Shown piece by piece: positions 17,438-26,079 of a stretch of DNA of 64,000 bases. Below the pieces are notes generated by a model. The model saw only the letters and a list, made by a program, of their open reading frames with translations, searched no databases and was not told the DNA's origin. A program made the translations under genes and the position numbers. Every line of letters begins with the position of its first letter. Position 1 is the stretch's first letter. The DNA comes from KBS50 sp042434095 (GTDB taxonomy: Bacteria > Actinomycetota > Actinomycetes > Mycobacteriales > Micromonosporaceae): positions 28,790 to 92,789 of the forward strand of contig NZ_JBHLUE010000007.1 in assembly GCF_042434095.1 (NCBI RefSeq), written 5' to 3'.

Positions 17438-18559
17438 TTACGGCAGCCGGGGCAGGATTTCGGTCTGGAAGATCCGGTCGGGATCATCCAGGTGGCACCG
17501 GGACGCCCGGGTGGAGTCCGCGGTCCGCGGGATCAGCTCGGGCACCTCGGTCTTGCACCGCCCGCCCGGCACTCGGCTGCGGAACTCGCACCGGGGGTGG
17601 AACGGGCAGCCGTCCGGCACGTTGAGCAGGCTGGGCGGAGCGCCGGGGATCGGGTGCAGCGGCTGCGGCTCGCCGGTGAGCGCGGGGATACTCTCCAGCA
17701 GGCCCCACGCGTACGGGTGCAGCGGCGTCCCGAGGATCTTGTGCGCGGAGCCGTACTCGACGGCCCGCCCGGCGTACATCACCAGCACGTCGTCGGCGAT
17801 CTCCGCGACCACCCCGAGGTCGTGCGTGACGAAGATGACCGCGGAGCCGAAGTCCCGCTGCAGGTCGGCGATGAGGTCGAGGATCTGTGCCTGGACGGTG
17901 ACGTCGAGCGCGGTGGTGGGCTCGTCGGCGATCAGCAGCTTCGGGTCGTTCACCAGCGCCATGGCGATCATGGCGCGCTGGCGCATGCCGCCGGAGAACT
18001 GGTGCGGGAAGTCGTTGAGCCGCCGGCGCGGGTTGGGGATGCCGACGCGGCCGAGCAGGTCGACGGCGCGTTCCCGGGCCACCCGCTTCGACACGTCGTG
18101 GTGTGCCCGGTACGCCTCGACGATCTGATTGCCGATCGTGAAGAACGGGTGCAGCGAGGACTGCGGGTCCTGGAAGATCATCGAGGCGACCGAGCCGCGG
18201 ACCTTGCGCATCTGGTCCTGCCGCAGGCCCACGATCTCGGTGCCGCCGAGCCGGATGGACCCGCTGATCCGGGTGCTCTTCGGGTCGTGCAGGCCCATGA
18301 TTGCCATGCTGGAGACGCTCTTGCCGGATCCGGACTCACCGACGATCGCCAACGTGCGGCCCAGTTGCACCGAGTACGTCAGCCCCTGCACCGCCTGCAC
18401 GAGGCCGTCTGCCGTGGGAAAGGTGACCCGCAGGTCGGACACCTGGAGGAACGCCTCTTCGGTGCCCGTCCCGGTCGCCTGCTCCCGCCGGGAGCGGGCA
18501 ACGGTCTGCGGACCGCGGGCCACCTGGGCGGGGATCTGGGGCGCCGTCTCGTCGCTCAT
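17438..18559 (-). CDS. Oligopeptide/dipeptide ABC transporter ATP-binding protein (DppD/OppD type)
   Basis: 373 residues. Walker A GESGSGKSVS, signature FSGGMRQRAMIAMAL, Walker B KLLIADEPTTALD, and the family tail CPFHPRCEFRSRVPGGRCKTE. A roughly 40-residue N-terminal extension rich in Gln/Pro precedes the first strand. It pairs with the DppF-type subunit as a heterodimer. It starts 76 nt after the DppB-type permease and ends 13 nt before the next ATPase. Confidence 0.92.
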   Translation of the reverse strand: MSDETAPQIPAQVARGPQTVARSRREQATGTGTEEAFLQVSDLRVTFPTADGLVQAVQGLTYSVQLGRTLAIVGESGSGKSVSSMAIMGLHDPKSTRISGSIRLGGTEIVGLRQDQMRKVRGSVASMIFQDPQSSLHPFFTIGNQIVEAYRAHHDVSKRVARERAVDLLGRVGIPNPRRRLNDFPHQFSGGMRQRAMIAMALVNDPKLLIADEPTTALDVTVQAQILDLIADLQRDFGSAVIFVTHDLGVVAEIADDVLVMYAGRAVEYGSAHKILGTPLHPYAWGLLESIPALTGEPQPLHPIPGAPPSLLNVPDGCPFHPRCEFRSRVPGGRCKTEVPELIPRTADSTRASRCHLDDPDRIFQTEILPRLP

Positions 18560-18635
18560 GCTGCTGCCGCCTTACGCTCTGGCCGCCGGTCGGTGCCGGC
18601 TCCTGCTCCGGGTACGTCGGTGCGTGCTGGCCGGG

Positions 18636-19613
18636 TCATCCGAGCCGCACCCGGGGGTCAAGGAAGGTGTAGAGGATGTCGACCACCAGGTTCATCAGCA
18701 CCAGCACGGTGGCGCCGACCAGCACGCCGCCCATCATCACCGGCAGGTCGTACTGGTTGAAGGCGCGCAGGGTGAGCACACCGATCCCGGGCAACTGGAA
18801 GATGGTCTCCGTGAAGATGGCGCCGCTCATCTGGAAGGCGAGGTCGATACCGAAGATCGTGGCCACCGGGGTGAGCGCCGCGCGCAGACCGTGCCGGTAG
18901 ACCACCCGCCGCTCGGCAATGCCCTTGGACCGGGCCGTGCGGACATAGTCCTCACCCAGGGATTCGATCATGGAGGCCCGCGAGTATCGCGTGTACTGGG
19001 CGGCGTTGGCCAGGCCCAGGGTCAGCCAGGCCGCGAGCAGACCCGACGCCCAGGCGAGCGGGTTCTTGAGCAGCGAGATGTACTGCGAGGTCGGCAGGAA
19101 CGTGGCGTACAGCGAGATGATCAGGGCGACCACAAAGTACGGGATGGAGCTGACGATCAGGGTGCCGCCTACGACGGCGCGGTCGGCGGGCGTGCCGCGC
19201 CTGCGGGCCGCGATCGTACCGGTCAGCACGCCGACCACCAGGAAAATCACCGCGCCGCCGACGACGATGGAGACGGTGACCGGGACCGCCTGCGCCAGCA
19301 GCTTGGTGACCGGCTGGCCGAGCGTGTACGAGTAACCCAGGCACGGGGCGTCGCAGTGGATTATCGCGCCCCCGTTGCCGAAGTCACGGCCCACGGCGAT
19401 GCCCTTGAGGTACATGCCGACCTGCTCATAGGCCGGCTTGTCGAGCCCGAGGCCGGCGCTGATGTCGGCCGCCCGGTCGGGAGTGCAGCGGTTGCCGCAG
19501 ATGATGCCGACCGGGTCGGTGGGAGCCAGGAAGAACAGCGCAAAGCTGGCGACCAGCGTCACGAGGATGACGGAGATGGCACTCACGCATCGCCGCAGGA
19601 TGTACAGGAGCAC
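18636..19613 (-). CDS. Oligopeptide/dipeptide ABC transporter permease (DppB type)
   Basis: 325 residues, six membrane spans, beginning MLLYILRRCVSAISVILVTL, the standard DppB start. The long periplasmic loop after helix 1 includes CGNRCTPDRAADI. The EAA-type loop DYVRTARSKGIAERRVVYRHGLR (first part is the conserved stretch) is near residues 224-246. It forms the pore with the DppC-type subunit encoded first in the operon. Confidence 0.92.
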   Translation of the reverse strand: MLLYILRRCVSAISVILVTLVASFALFFLAPTDPVGIICGNRCTPDRAADISAGLGLDKPAYEQVGMYLKGIAVGRDFGNGGAIIHCDAPCLGYSYTLGQPVTKLLAQAVPVTVSIVVGGAVIFLVVGVLTGTIAARRRGTPADRAVVGGTLIVSSIPYFVVALIISLYATFLPTSQYISLLKNPLAWASGLLAAWLTLGLANAAQYTRYSRASMIESLGEDYVRTARSKGIAERRVVYRHGLRAALTPVATIFGIDLAFQMSGAIFTETIFQLPGIGVLTLRAFNQYDLPVMMGGVLVGATVLVLMNLVVDILYTFLDPRVRLG

Positions 19614-19726
19614 CGCCGACTCCTCGCTTTCGTTGGTGCGGTCCGGAACGGACCGGGGTGTGCCGTAGGGGTGGGTCGGTGATCCCGACCGGCGCCGGGG
19701 CGCCGGCCGGGACCACCGTTGGTGCG

Positions 19727-21475
19727 TCAGCTGCCGTTCGTGAGGAACATGTAGGGGAAGTACGGGAGACCCATGGTCGAGTCACCCACGGCGCCGCCGA
19801 TGTTGGTGCCGGCCACGACCGCCATCTTGTCGTAGTAGCGGGGCAGGATCAGGTACTTCTCCATCATGGCCTGGTCCAGCTCCGACCACTTCGCGGTGGC
19901 CTGGTCGGCGGGCAGGTTGGCGACGGCGTCGATCTGCGCGTCCACCGACTTGTCGCTCAGGAAGCCCCAGGTCTGACCGTCCGGGATGCTGTGCGACTGG
20001 AACAGCACCGGCAGCCAGCTACCACCCGAGGGCCAGTCCGAGCACCAACCACGCGGGCCCTGGTCCATGTTCACCGGAGCGTCGTAGTCACGGGTCTTGG
20101 TCCGCAGCTCGGCGGTGGAGACACCGATGGCCTTGACCTTGAAACCGGCCGCGGTCAGCGCGTCAGAGCGGATCTGGTTGGTCTGCTGCACGACCGGCTT
20201 GGAACTGTCGTAGAACCACGAAACCTCGAAGCCCAGCTTGCCGGCGTCCTGCAGCATCTTCTTGGCCGCGGCCGGGTCACCGGTGCCGGCACCGGACAGG
20301 CCGGGCGGGGAGTCGTACTTCTTGTAACCCGGAACGCTCGGCGGCAGAACCGTGCTGGACTTCTCCGCGATGAAATCGTTCAGGCCAGCGGCCTTGTAGA
20401 TCTGGTCGTACGGGTAGGCCGTGGCGATCGCCTTACGGACCTCCAGCGGGATCTTGCGGCTGTCCATCTGCACCACGATGTTGCAGGGGCTCTCACCCTG
20501 GATCAGCTGCTTCTTCTTGTCACCCTGCAACTGCGGGATCAGCGAAGCGTCGACGTTGCCGTAGTTCAACGCGTTCGCGTCCGGCCCGTTGCTGTTCAAC
20601 ACCTGCTGCTGGTTCTTGACGTCATCGACGCCCCACTTGAAGTCCCAGGCATCGGCGTACTGGTGCCGCCCAGGGTCGGTGTTCGGGTCCCAGTTCGGGT
20701 TCTTCTTCAGCTTGAGCTCACTGCCCGGCGTGAAGGTGTCGAACATGTAGGGACCGGTGGCGATCGGCTTGTTCTTGTAGTTCTGCTTGTTGTCCTTCGC
20801 CTGCGGGATCGGCGTGAACATCGGGAAACTCATGTAGAACGGCAGGTCGTTGAACGGCTTGGCAAGGTGGATCACCAGCGTGTTCGCGTCCGGCGTCTCC
20901 ACACCCGAGTAGTTCAGACCACTCTTGTACGGACCCTTGTACTTGTCGCCGTCCTTGAAGAACTGCTGCTGGTAGGTCGGACCGTTGATGAACACGTCGT
21001 GCGCGAACGACCGCTTGATCGCGTACGCCATGTCCTCGATCTTGATCTCGCTGCCGTCCTCGTACTTGATCCCCGGCTGCAGCTTGAACGTCCAGGTCAG
21101 CTTGTCCGCCGACGGCGTCCCCAGGTCGGTCAGGTCCGGCACCAGGACCGGCTTGCCGTTCCGCGGCACGAACTGGGTCGGCGTGCGGAACAGCAGCTTG
21201 CCGATCTCGTTCGAGTCGACGTAGTAGATGTCGGTCGGGTCGAACGTGTTGGGCGTCGACTGCGAGTAGATCGTGATGGTGCCGCCCTTCTTGGCACCAT
21301 CGACGTCCGGAGCCGGGCCCTTCGCCGTCGGGTCCAGGGCGCTCTGCTGTTGGTTGATCTTCCCAGCGTTGTTGTCGCCACCGGAACCGTTGTTGTTGGA
21401 GGACGGGCTACCACAGCCCGCCACTCCGAGGGCTATGGCGGCACAGGCCGCCACGGCCACATTGAGTCGCCTCAC
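19727..21475 (-). CDS. Oligopeptide ABC transporter substrate-binding lipoprotein (family 5)
   Basis: 582 residues from the GTG at 21475, preceded by GGGAG. The signal peptide ends in LGVAGCGS, a lipobox with Cys near residue 20, followed by an Asn/Gly/Ser-rich tether. GGTITIYSQSTPNTFDPTD opens the family 5 fold, and the remainder (TWTFKLQPGIKYEDGSEI, RKIPLEVRKAIATAYPYDQI) fits DppA/OppA. It captures peptides at the membrane. It lies between the two permease genes, 44 nt after DppC and 113 nt before DppB. The codon use shows slightly more A/T than its neighbours, as often seen in highly expressed binding proteins. Confidence 0.92.
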   Translation of the reverse strand: MRRLNVAVAACAAIALGVAGCGSPSSNNNGSGGDNNAGKINQQQSALDPTAKGPAPDVDGAKKGGTITIYSQSTPNTFDPTDIYYVDSNEIGKLLFRTPTQFVPRNGKPVLVPDLTDLGTPSADKLTWTFKLQPGIKYEDGSEIKIEDMAYAIKRSFAHDVFINGPTYQQQFFKDGDKYKGPYKSGLNYSGVETPDANTLVIHLAKPFNDLPFYMSFPMFTPIPQAKDNKQNYKNKPIATGPYMFDTFTPGSELKLKKNPNWDPNTDPGRHQYADAWDFKWGVDDVKNQQQVLNSNGPDANALNYGNVDASLIPQLQGDKKKQLIQGESPCNIVVQMDSRKIPLEVRKAIATAYPYDQIYKAAGLNDFIAEKSSTVLPPSVPGYKKYDSPPGLSGAGTGDPAAAKKMLQDAGKLGFEVSWFYDSSKPVVQQTNQIRSDALTAAGFKVKAIGVSTAELRTKTRDYDAPVNMDQGPRGWCSDWPSGGSWLPVLFQSHSIPDGQTWGFLSDKSVDAQIDAVANLPADQATAKWSELDQAMMEKYLILPRYYDKMAVVAGTNIGGAVGDSTMGLPYFPYMFLTNGS

Positions 21476-21519
21476 AGTTGCTCCCTTTCTTGGTGGACCG
21501 TGGTGAATCGAGCGTGCCG

Positions 21520-22542
21520 TCACCGTCGGGTACGGGGATCGAAAGCGTCCCGGACGGCGTCCCCGAGCAGGCTGAGCGCGAGCACGAGAATGGTGATGCC
21601 GAGGACCGGGAGCCACAGATAGATCGGGTCAGCGCGGTAGTAGTTGACCGCGGCGAAGATGCTCAGACCCCAGGACGGAGTCGGTTCGCTGAGACCGACA
21701 CCGAGGTACGTGAGGCCAGCCTCAGCCACGATGTAGCTGGGCAGCGCCAGCGACACCGAGACCATGATCGGCGCCACCAGGTTGGGCAGCAGCTCCTTGA
21801 ACAGGACCTTGCGGGTGGGTACGCCCAGCACCTTGGCGGCGGCGATGAACTCACGCTCGCGAAGCGAGAGCACCTGGCCTCTGATCAGGCGGGCCAGGCC
21901 GGCCCAGCCGAAGAAGGACAACACCGAGATCAGCGAGATGAACCGTACCTTGGCCACCTGTTCGGCCGAGGCGCCCTCGACGCCGCCGAGCATGGCGATA
22001 AGCACCCCGGAGGTGGCGATTGCGAAGAGCAGGTACGGCAGGCTCAGCACGAAATCGATCACCCAGGAGAGGATCCGGTCGGTCCAGCCGCCGACGAATC
22101 CGGCGATCAGGCCGATGAACACGCCGAGGATCGTCGTGACGATCGTGACCGATCCGGCGACGATCAGCGACGGCCGGGCGCCGTAGACCCACCGGGCGAA
22201 CAGGTCCCGACCCAACCGCGGTTCGACGCCGAACCAGTGGTCGGAGGTCACCCCGATGGTCGGGAAGCCGTAGTCGTCGATCAGGTCCTGGTGGTTCAGG
22301 GTGGGGCTCTGCCCCTCCATCTTGGCCAGCAGCGGCGCGAAGATCGCGATCAGCAGGAAAACCATGAAGATGCCCGCGCAGACCATGGCCACGCGGTCCT
22401 TGCGCAGCCGCTGGAAGGCGATCCGCGTCGGCGACTTGCTCACCGTGACGGACCGCTGCTGCGGCACCGGCGCGACCACCTCCACAGCCGCTGGCGGCTC
22501 ATCGAGCTTGGTCGACTCGGTACTCGTACGCAACGGTTCCAC
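21520..22542 (-). CDS. Oligopeptide/dipeptide ABC transporter permease (DppC type)
   Basis: 340 residues from the GTG at 22542, selected because a perfect GGAGGTGA lies 5 nt upstream; longer in-frame starts exist but lack such a site. A hydrophilic N-terminal ~50 residues precede RIAFQRLRKDRVAMVCAGIF, the usual DppC entry into helix 1. The loop EREFIAAAKVLGVPTRKVLF is the ATPase contact. This is the first gene of the operon (order C-A-B-D-F), an arrangement different from the more common A-B-C-D-F. Confidence 0.9.
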   Translation of the reverse strand: MEPLRTSTESTKLDEPPAAVEVVAPVPQQRSVTVSKSPTRIAFQRLRKDRVAMVCAGIFMVFLLIAIFAPLLAKMEGQSPTLNHQDLIDDYGFPTIGVTSDHWFGVEPRLGRDLFARWVYGARPSLIVAGSVTIVTTILGVFIGLIAGFVGGWTDRILSWVIDFVLSLPYLLFAIATSGVLIAMLGGVEGASAEQVAKVRFISLISVLSFFGWAGLARLIRGQVLSLREREFIAAAKVLGVPTRKVLFKELLPNLVAPIMVSVSLALPSYIVAEAGLTYLGVGLSEPTPSWGLSIFAAVNYYRADPIYLWLPVLGITILVLALSLLGDAVRDAFDPRTRR

Positions 22543-23021
22543 CCACGTCACCTCCACTCCGCACAACGACACCGCCGCATCCATCCGGTCGAGGTGCAGC
22601 GGCGGTGCGGTGGCCGAAACGCTAGCCGCCCTGAGGTTTCGTCGGAATGGCCTGAGGCATCGAATCAATAACAGCTAGGTCACCGTTGAGTGCGAGGCCT
22701 GTCACATGGGAACAGCCATTCATCGGCCGACTGAGGGACCGGTTTGCGGCCTTTATAGGCAGCAGGGGAGCCGAAACTTGTACGGAAGGTGCACATCCCC
22801 CTGCGCAACGCAACCGAGATGTCGCTCACATCGGTCTGTCTCCAAGGTAACGGGGTTGACGCCGAAGCGGTACCGGTCGGCAGCCTGCAGTCGACGGACG
22901 CGCCCGGAACCGCCGCCCGGCGCGGGCCGGTTGACCGCCCCGCCCCACGGTTGGCGCCCTGTCGGCGCGCGCGCGCCACGGCCAGCCGTCGAAGCCGGCG
23001 CAGGTCTGGCAAGGTGGGCGG
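22543..23021. other. 479-nt divergent intergenic region, no gene
   Basis: It lies between the peptide importer operon and the kinase gene and must hold both promoters. It is noticeably less GC-rich than its surroundings around 22640-22800. TTTATAGG near 22750 could be a plus-strand -10. GATGT-N5-ACATC (22818-22832) with flanking ACCG/CGGT forms a small hairpin or operator. I see no credible coding sequence in it. Confidence 0.5.
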
Positions 23022-24779
23022 ATGGCACCCGATCGGCTCCTCGACGGCCGCTACCGTCTCTCCGAGCAGCTCGGCAGCGGCGGCATGGCGGTGGTCTGGC
23101 GCGCCAGGGACGAGGTCCTCGGTCGATCGGTGGCGGTGAAGATGCTGGCCGGGCCATTGGCCGCCGACCCGGGCGCCCGGGAACGGATCCGGGCCGAGGC
23201 CCGAGCCGCCGCCCGGCTCTCCCACCCGCACGTGACGAACGTGTACGACTACGGCGACTGGACCGACGAGCACGGCGAGCACGTGCCGTACGTGGTGATG
23301 GAGCTGCTGCCGGGCCAGACCCTCGCCCAGCGGCTGGTGGCCGGCCCGCTGCCGCCGCGGGCCGCCATGCGGATCTGCGCCGAGGTGGCCAGCGCGCTGG
23401 CCGCGGCGCACCAGCAGGACCTGGTGCATCGGGACGTCAAGCCGGCCAACGTCATGCTCACCCCGGCCGGGGCCAAGGTGCTGGACTTCGGCATCGCGGC
23501 GGTGACCGGGGAGCCCGAGCTCACCGAGGACGGCCACCGGTTCGGCACGCCCGCGTACCTGGCGCCGGAGCGGCTCGTGGCCAACCAGGTGCTGCCCGCC
23601 TCGGACGTGTACGCGCTCGGCCTGCTGCTGCACCGGACCCTCACCAACCGGCTGCCCTGGTCGGCCGAGACCACCACCCAGATGCTGACCGCGCACGTCT
23701 ACCAGGAGCCGGCCCGGCTCCCACCCATCGAGGGCGTGCCGCCCGCGGTGGTCGAGCTCTGCCGCCGGTGCCTCGCCAAGGCGCCCGCCGACCGGCCGCC
23801 CGCCGCCGAGGCGGCCCGGATCCTCGCCGACGCCGCCGGCCTCACCGCCGCGGGCGACGACCCGTCCGCGGCGCTGGCCTGGGCCGGCATCGGCGCGCTG
23901 GCCCTGGCCCCGCCGGCCGGCGCCGCCGCCGCGGCGGCCCAACTCGGCCCGGCGGCCCAACCCGGCCCCGAGCCGGCGGCCGAGCCGGAGCCAGCGGCCG
24001 AGCCGGAGCCGGAGCCGGCCGCCGAGCCCGAGCCGGCGGCCGAGCCCGAGCCGGCGGCCGAAGCCGACCCCGCGCCCGCAACCGGCGACGTGGCGGCGGC
24101 CGGACCCGACGCCGCGGCCGGAACGCCGGCCGCCGCGCCCGCTACGCCGAGCGGGGCGGTCCCCGGCGACCACCGCGCCCGGCGCCGGCGCCGGGCGCTG
24201 CTGGTGGTCGGCTTCGTCGTGGTGGTGGCGACCACGGCCACCGTGACCATGCTGGCCCTGCCGGACCAGCGCGGCGCCGACGACCCCGGCGCCCGGCCCG
24301 ACGGCACCGTGCCGGCGGCCAGCACCACGGTCGGCACGTCCGCCGGGACCCCCGGGACGGCCCCCGGCCGCTCGGACCCGCCCGGCCGCGGTCCCGGGCC
24401 GGCCGGCCCGACCGGCGCCGGACCGGGCGCCGCCGGCACGACGGCGCCGGCCAACCGCACCGCCGCGCCCGCCGGCTCCGCTCCGGGCGGCACGGCGCCC
24501 GGCCCCGGGGGCGGGTCACCGACGCCCGGCGCCACCGGCTCGACCGGCACCCAGCAGCGGGTACGCGCCAAGGGCGGCGTCGTCCTGGTGCTCTGCCTCG
24601 GTCGCACCGCCACCGTGCTGGCCGTGACTCCGACGCTCGGCTACACCGTCTCGGACTACCGACCGGGGCCGGCCAGCGAGGTCCGGGTGGTGCTCTCCTC
24701 GGCCACCCACACCAGCGAGGTCACCGCGTCCTGCGCCGACGGTCGGCTGCTCCCCCAGGTGCGAGAACGGTCGGCCTAG
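23022..24779 (+). CDS. Transmembrane serine/threonine protein kinase (PknB-like) with variable extracellular tail
   Basis: 585 residues. The kinase domain occupies about 1-275: Gly-rich loop LGSGGMA (17-23), Lys40, HRDVKPANVML with Asp138, DFG at 155-157, and GTPAYLAPE. All catalytic residues are present. A low-complexity Ala-Glu-Pro linker (about 300-350) leads to a single membrane helix (ALLVVGFVVVVATTATVTML) after Arg-rich RARRRRR. Outside lies a Thr/Pro/Gly linker and a ~70-residue domain with two Cys (VLVLCLGR and VTASCADG) and no PASTA repeat. It should sense an extracytoplasmic cue. The adjacent D,D-carboxypeptidase suggests an envelope link but that is inference. Confidence 0.9.
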   Translation: MAPDRLLDGRYRLSEQLGSGGMAVVWRARDEVLGRSVAVKMLAGPLAADPGARERIRAEARAAARLSHPHVTNVYDYGDWTDEHGEHVPYVVMELLPGQTLAQRLVAGPLPPRAAMRICAEVASALAAAHQQDLVHRDVKPANVMLTPAGAKVLDFGIAAVTGEPELTEDGHRFGTPAYLAPERLVANQVLPASDVYALGLLLHRTLTNRLPWSAETTTQMLTAHVYQEPARLPPIEGVPPAVVELCRRCLAKAPADRPPAAEAARILADAAGLTAAGDDPSAALAWAGIGALALAPPAGAAAAAAQLGPAAQPGPEPAAEPEPAAEPEPEPAAEPEPAAEPEPAAEADPAPATGDVAAAGPDAAAGTPAAAPATPSGAVPGDHRARRRRRALLVVGFVVVVATTATVTMLALPDQRGADDPGARPDGTVPAASTTVGTSAGTPGTAPGRSDPPGRGPGPAGPTGAGPGAAGTTAPANRTAAPAGSAPGGTAPGPGGGSPTPGATGSTGTQQRVRAKGGVVLVLCLGRTATVLAVTPTLGYTVSDYRPGPASEVRVVLSSATHTSEVTASCADGRLLPQVRERSA

Positions 24780-24826
24780 CGGGGGCGGATTCCTCCCGAG
24801 AAACGTTCGGGCTACCCTGCTTGGCC

Positions 24827-24847
24827 ATGAACGGTTGGCGCGTATGA
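24827..24847 (+). other. Possible six-codon leader ORF before the carboxypeptidase gene
   Basis: ATG at 24827 encodes MNGWRV and stops with TGA at 24845-24847, overlapping the carboxypeptidase ATG at 24844 as ATGA. A TACCCT-like -10 near 24813 would put the transcript start close to 24827. It may be chance. Confidence 0.3.
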
Positions 24848-26079
24848 CGTTTCGGCGCATCTTCGCCACCCTCACGGGGGTCCTGCTCACCATGCCGGCG
24901 GCGGTGCTCCCGCCGGCGCCGGCCCACGCCGCGGCGGACGTACCGTGTCCCAGCGTCAGTCCGCCGGTGAGCCGGCCGCCCCGGCCGCCCGTGCCCAGCG
25001 CGGACGCCGCGGACCGGACCGTCGGCGGCGCGGCGCTGGCCACCGACGGGCTCGCCGTGCCCGACGGGGCGGCCCGGCCGCCGGCCATCACCGCGACCTC
25101 CTGGCTGGTGGCCGACCTGGACAGCGGCGCGGTGCTCGGCGCCTGCGGGGCGCACGCATACGCCCTGCCCGCGAGCACCCAGAAGCTGCTGCTGGCCGCG
25201 ACCGTGCTGCCCAAACTGGACCCTAAGCGGGTCGTCACCGTCACTTCTCAGGACCTCGACTTCGAGCGCGGCAGCTCGGCCGTGGGGCTCGTGGTCGGCG
25301 GGCGGTACTCGGTGGAGACGCTGTGGCTCGGGCTGCTGCTCAACAGCGGAAACGACGCCGCGCAGGTGCTCGCCCGGCTCGGCGGCGGGTCCGCGGGGGT
25401 GGCCGGCACGGTGTCCGCGATGAACGCCGAGGCGCACCGCCTCGGCGCCCGGCAAACGCACGCGGCCACACCGTCCGGATTGGACGGCCCCAACCAGTTC
25501 ACCAGCGCGTACGACCTGGCGCTCATCGCCCGGGACTGCTTCACGAACGCGACCTTCCGCCGCTACACGGCCGCCCGCACCGCGCAGATGCCGGCGCAGC
25601 CGCCGGGCGCGAAGAACGGGTTCCAGATCCAGAACGAGAACTCGTTGCTGTTCAACTATCCCGGCGCGCTCGGCGGAAAGACCGGCTTCACCACGGTGGC
25701 TCGGCACACCTACGTGGGCGTGGCCCAGCGCAACGGCCGGCGCCTGGTGGTCACCCTGCTGAACGGCGAGGCGCGCCCGCTGCGTGGCTGGCAGCAGGGC
25801 GCCGCGCTGCTCGACTGGGGCTTCGCCCGGCCCGCCGACGCCGCGGTGGGCCGCCTGGTGAACCCGGGCGAGCTGGACGCCACCGCCGGTCCGCCGCCCG
25901 TGCAGCCAAAGGCCGGCACCCAGGCGGTCGAGCGACCGAGCGGCCGCGGCCATTCCGGGCCGCCGTCGCGGACCATCCTGGTCGTGGTGGTCGTGCTGCT
26001 CGGGGCGGCCACCCTGGTGCTCACCGTGGTGGCCGTCCGCACCCGACCGCGGCACGCCGGCCGCCGCCGGGCCCGCTGA
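24844..26079 (+). CDS. D-alanyl-D-alanine carboxypeptidase (class A/DacA-like, serine type)
   Basis: 411 residues. A signal peptide (1-31) is followed by a Pro-rich stretch. The penicillin-binding motifs are S-T-Q-K at 111-114, S-G-N at 168-170 and K-T-G at 279-281, in the right order and spacing for peptidase family S11. The C-terminus has a membrane helix (TILVVVVVLLGAATLVLTVV) followed by a basic tail, so the enzyme is anchored and trims pentapeptide side chains of peptidoglycan outside the membrane. It is 64 nt downstream of the kinase gene. The 3' end overlaps the convergent MFS gene by 59 nt. Confidence 0.9.
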   Translation: MTFRRIFATLTGVLLTMPAAVLPPAPAHAAADVPCPSVSPPVSRPPRPPVPSADAADRTVGGAALATDGLAVPDGAARPPAITATSWLVADLDSGAVLGACGAHAYALPASTQKLLLAATVLPKLDPKRVVTVTSQDLDFERGSSAVGLVVGGRYSVETLWLGLLLNSGNDAAQVLARLGGGSAGVAGTVSAMNAEAHRLGARQTHAATPSGLDGPNQFTSAYDLALIARDCFTNATFRRYTAARTAQMPAQPPGAKNGFQIQNENSLLFNYPGALGGKTGFTTVARHTYVGVAQRNGRRLVVTLLNGEARPLRGWQQGAALLDWGFARPADAAVGRLVNPGELDATAGPPPVQPKAGTQAVERPSGRGHSGPPSRTILVVVVVLLGAATLVLTVVAVRTRPRHAGRRRAR

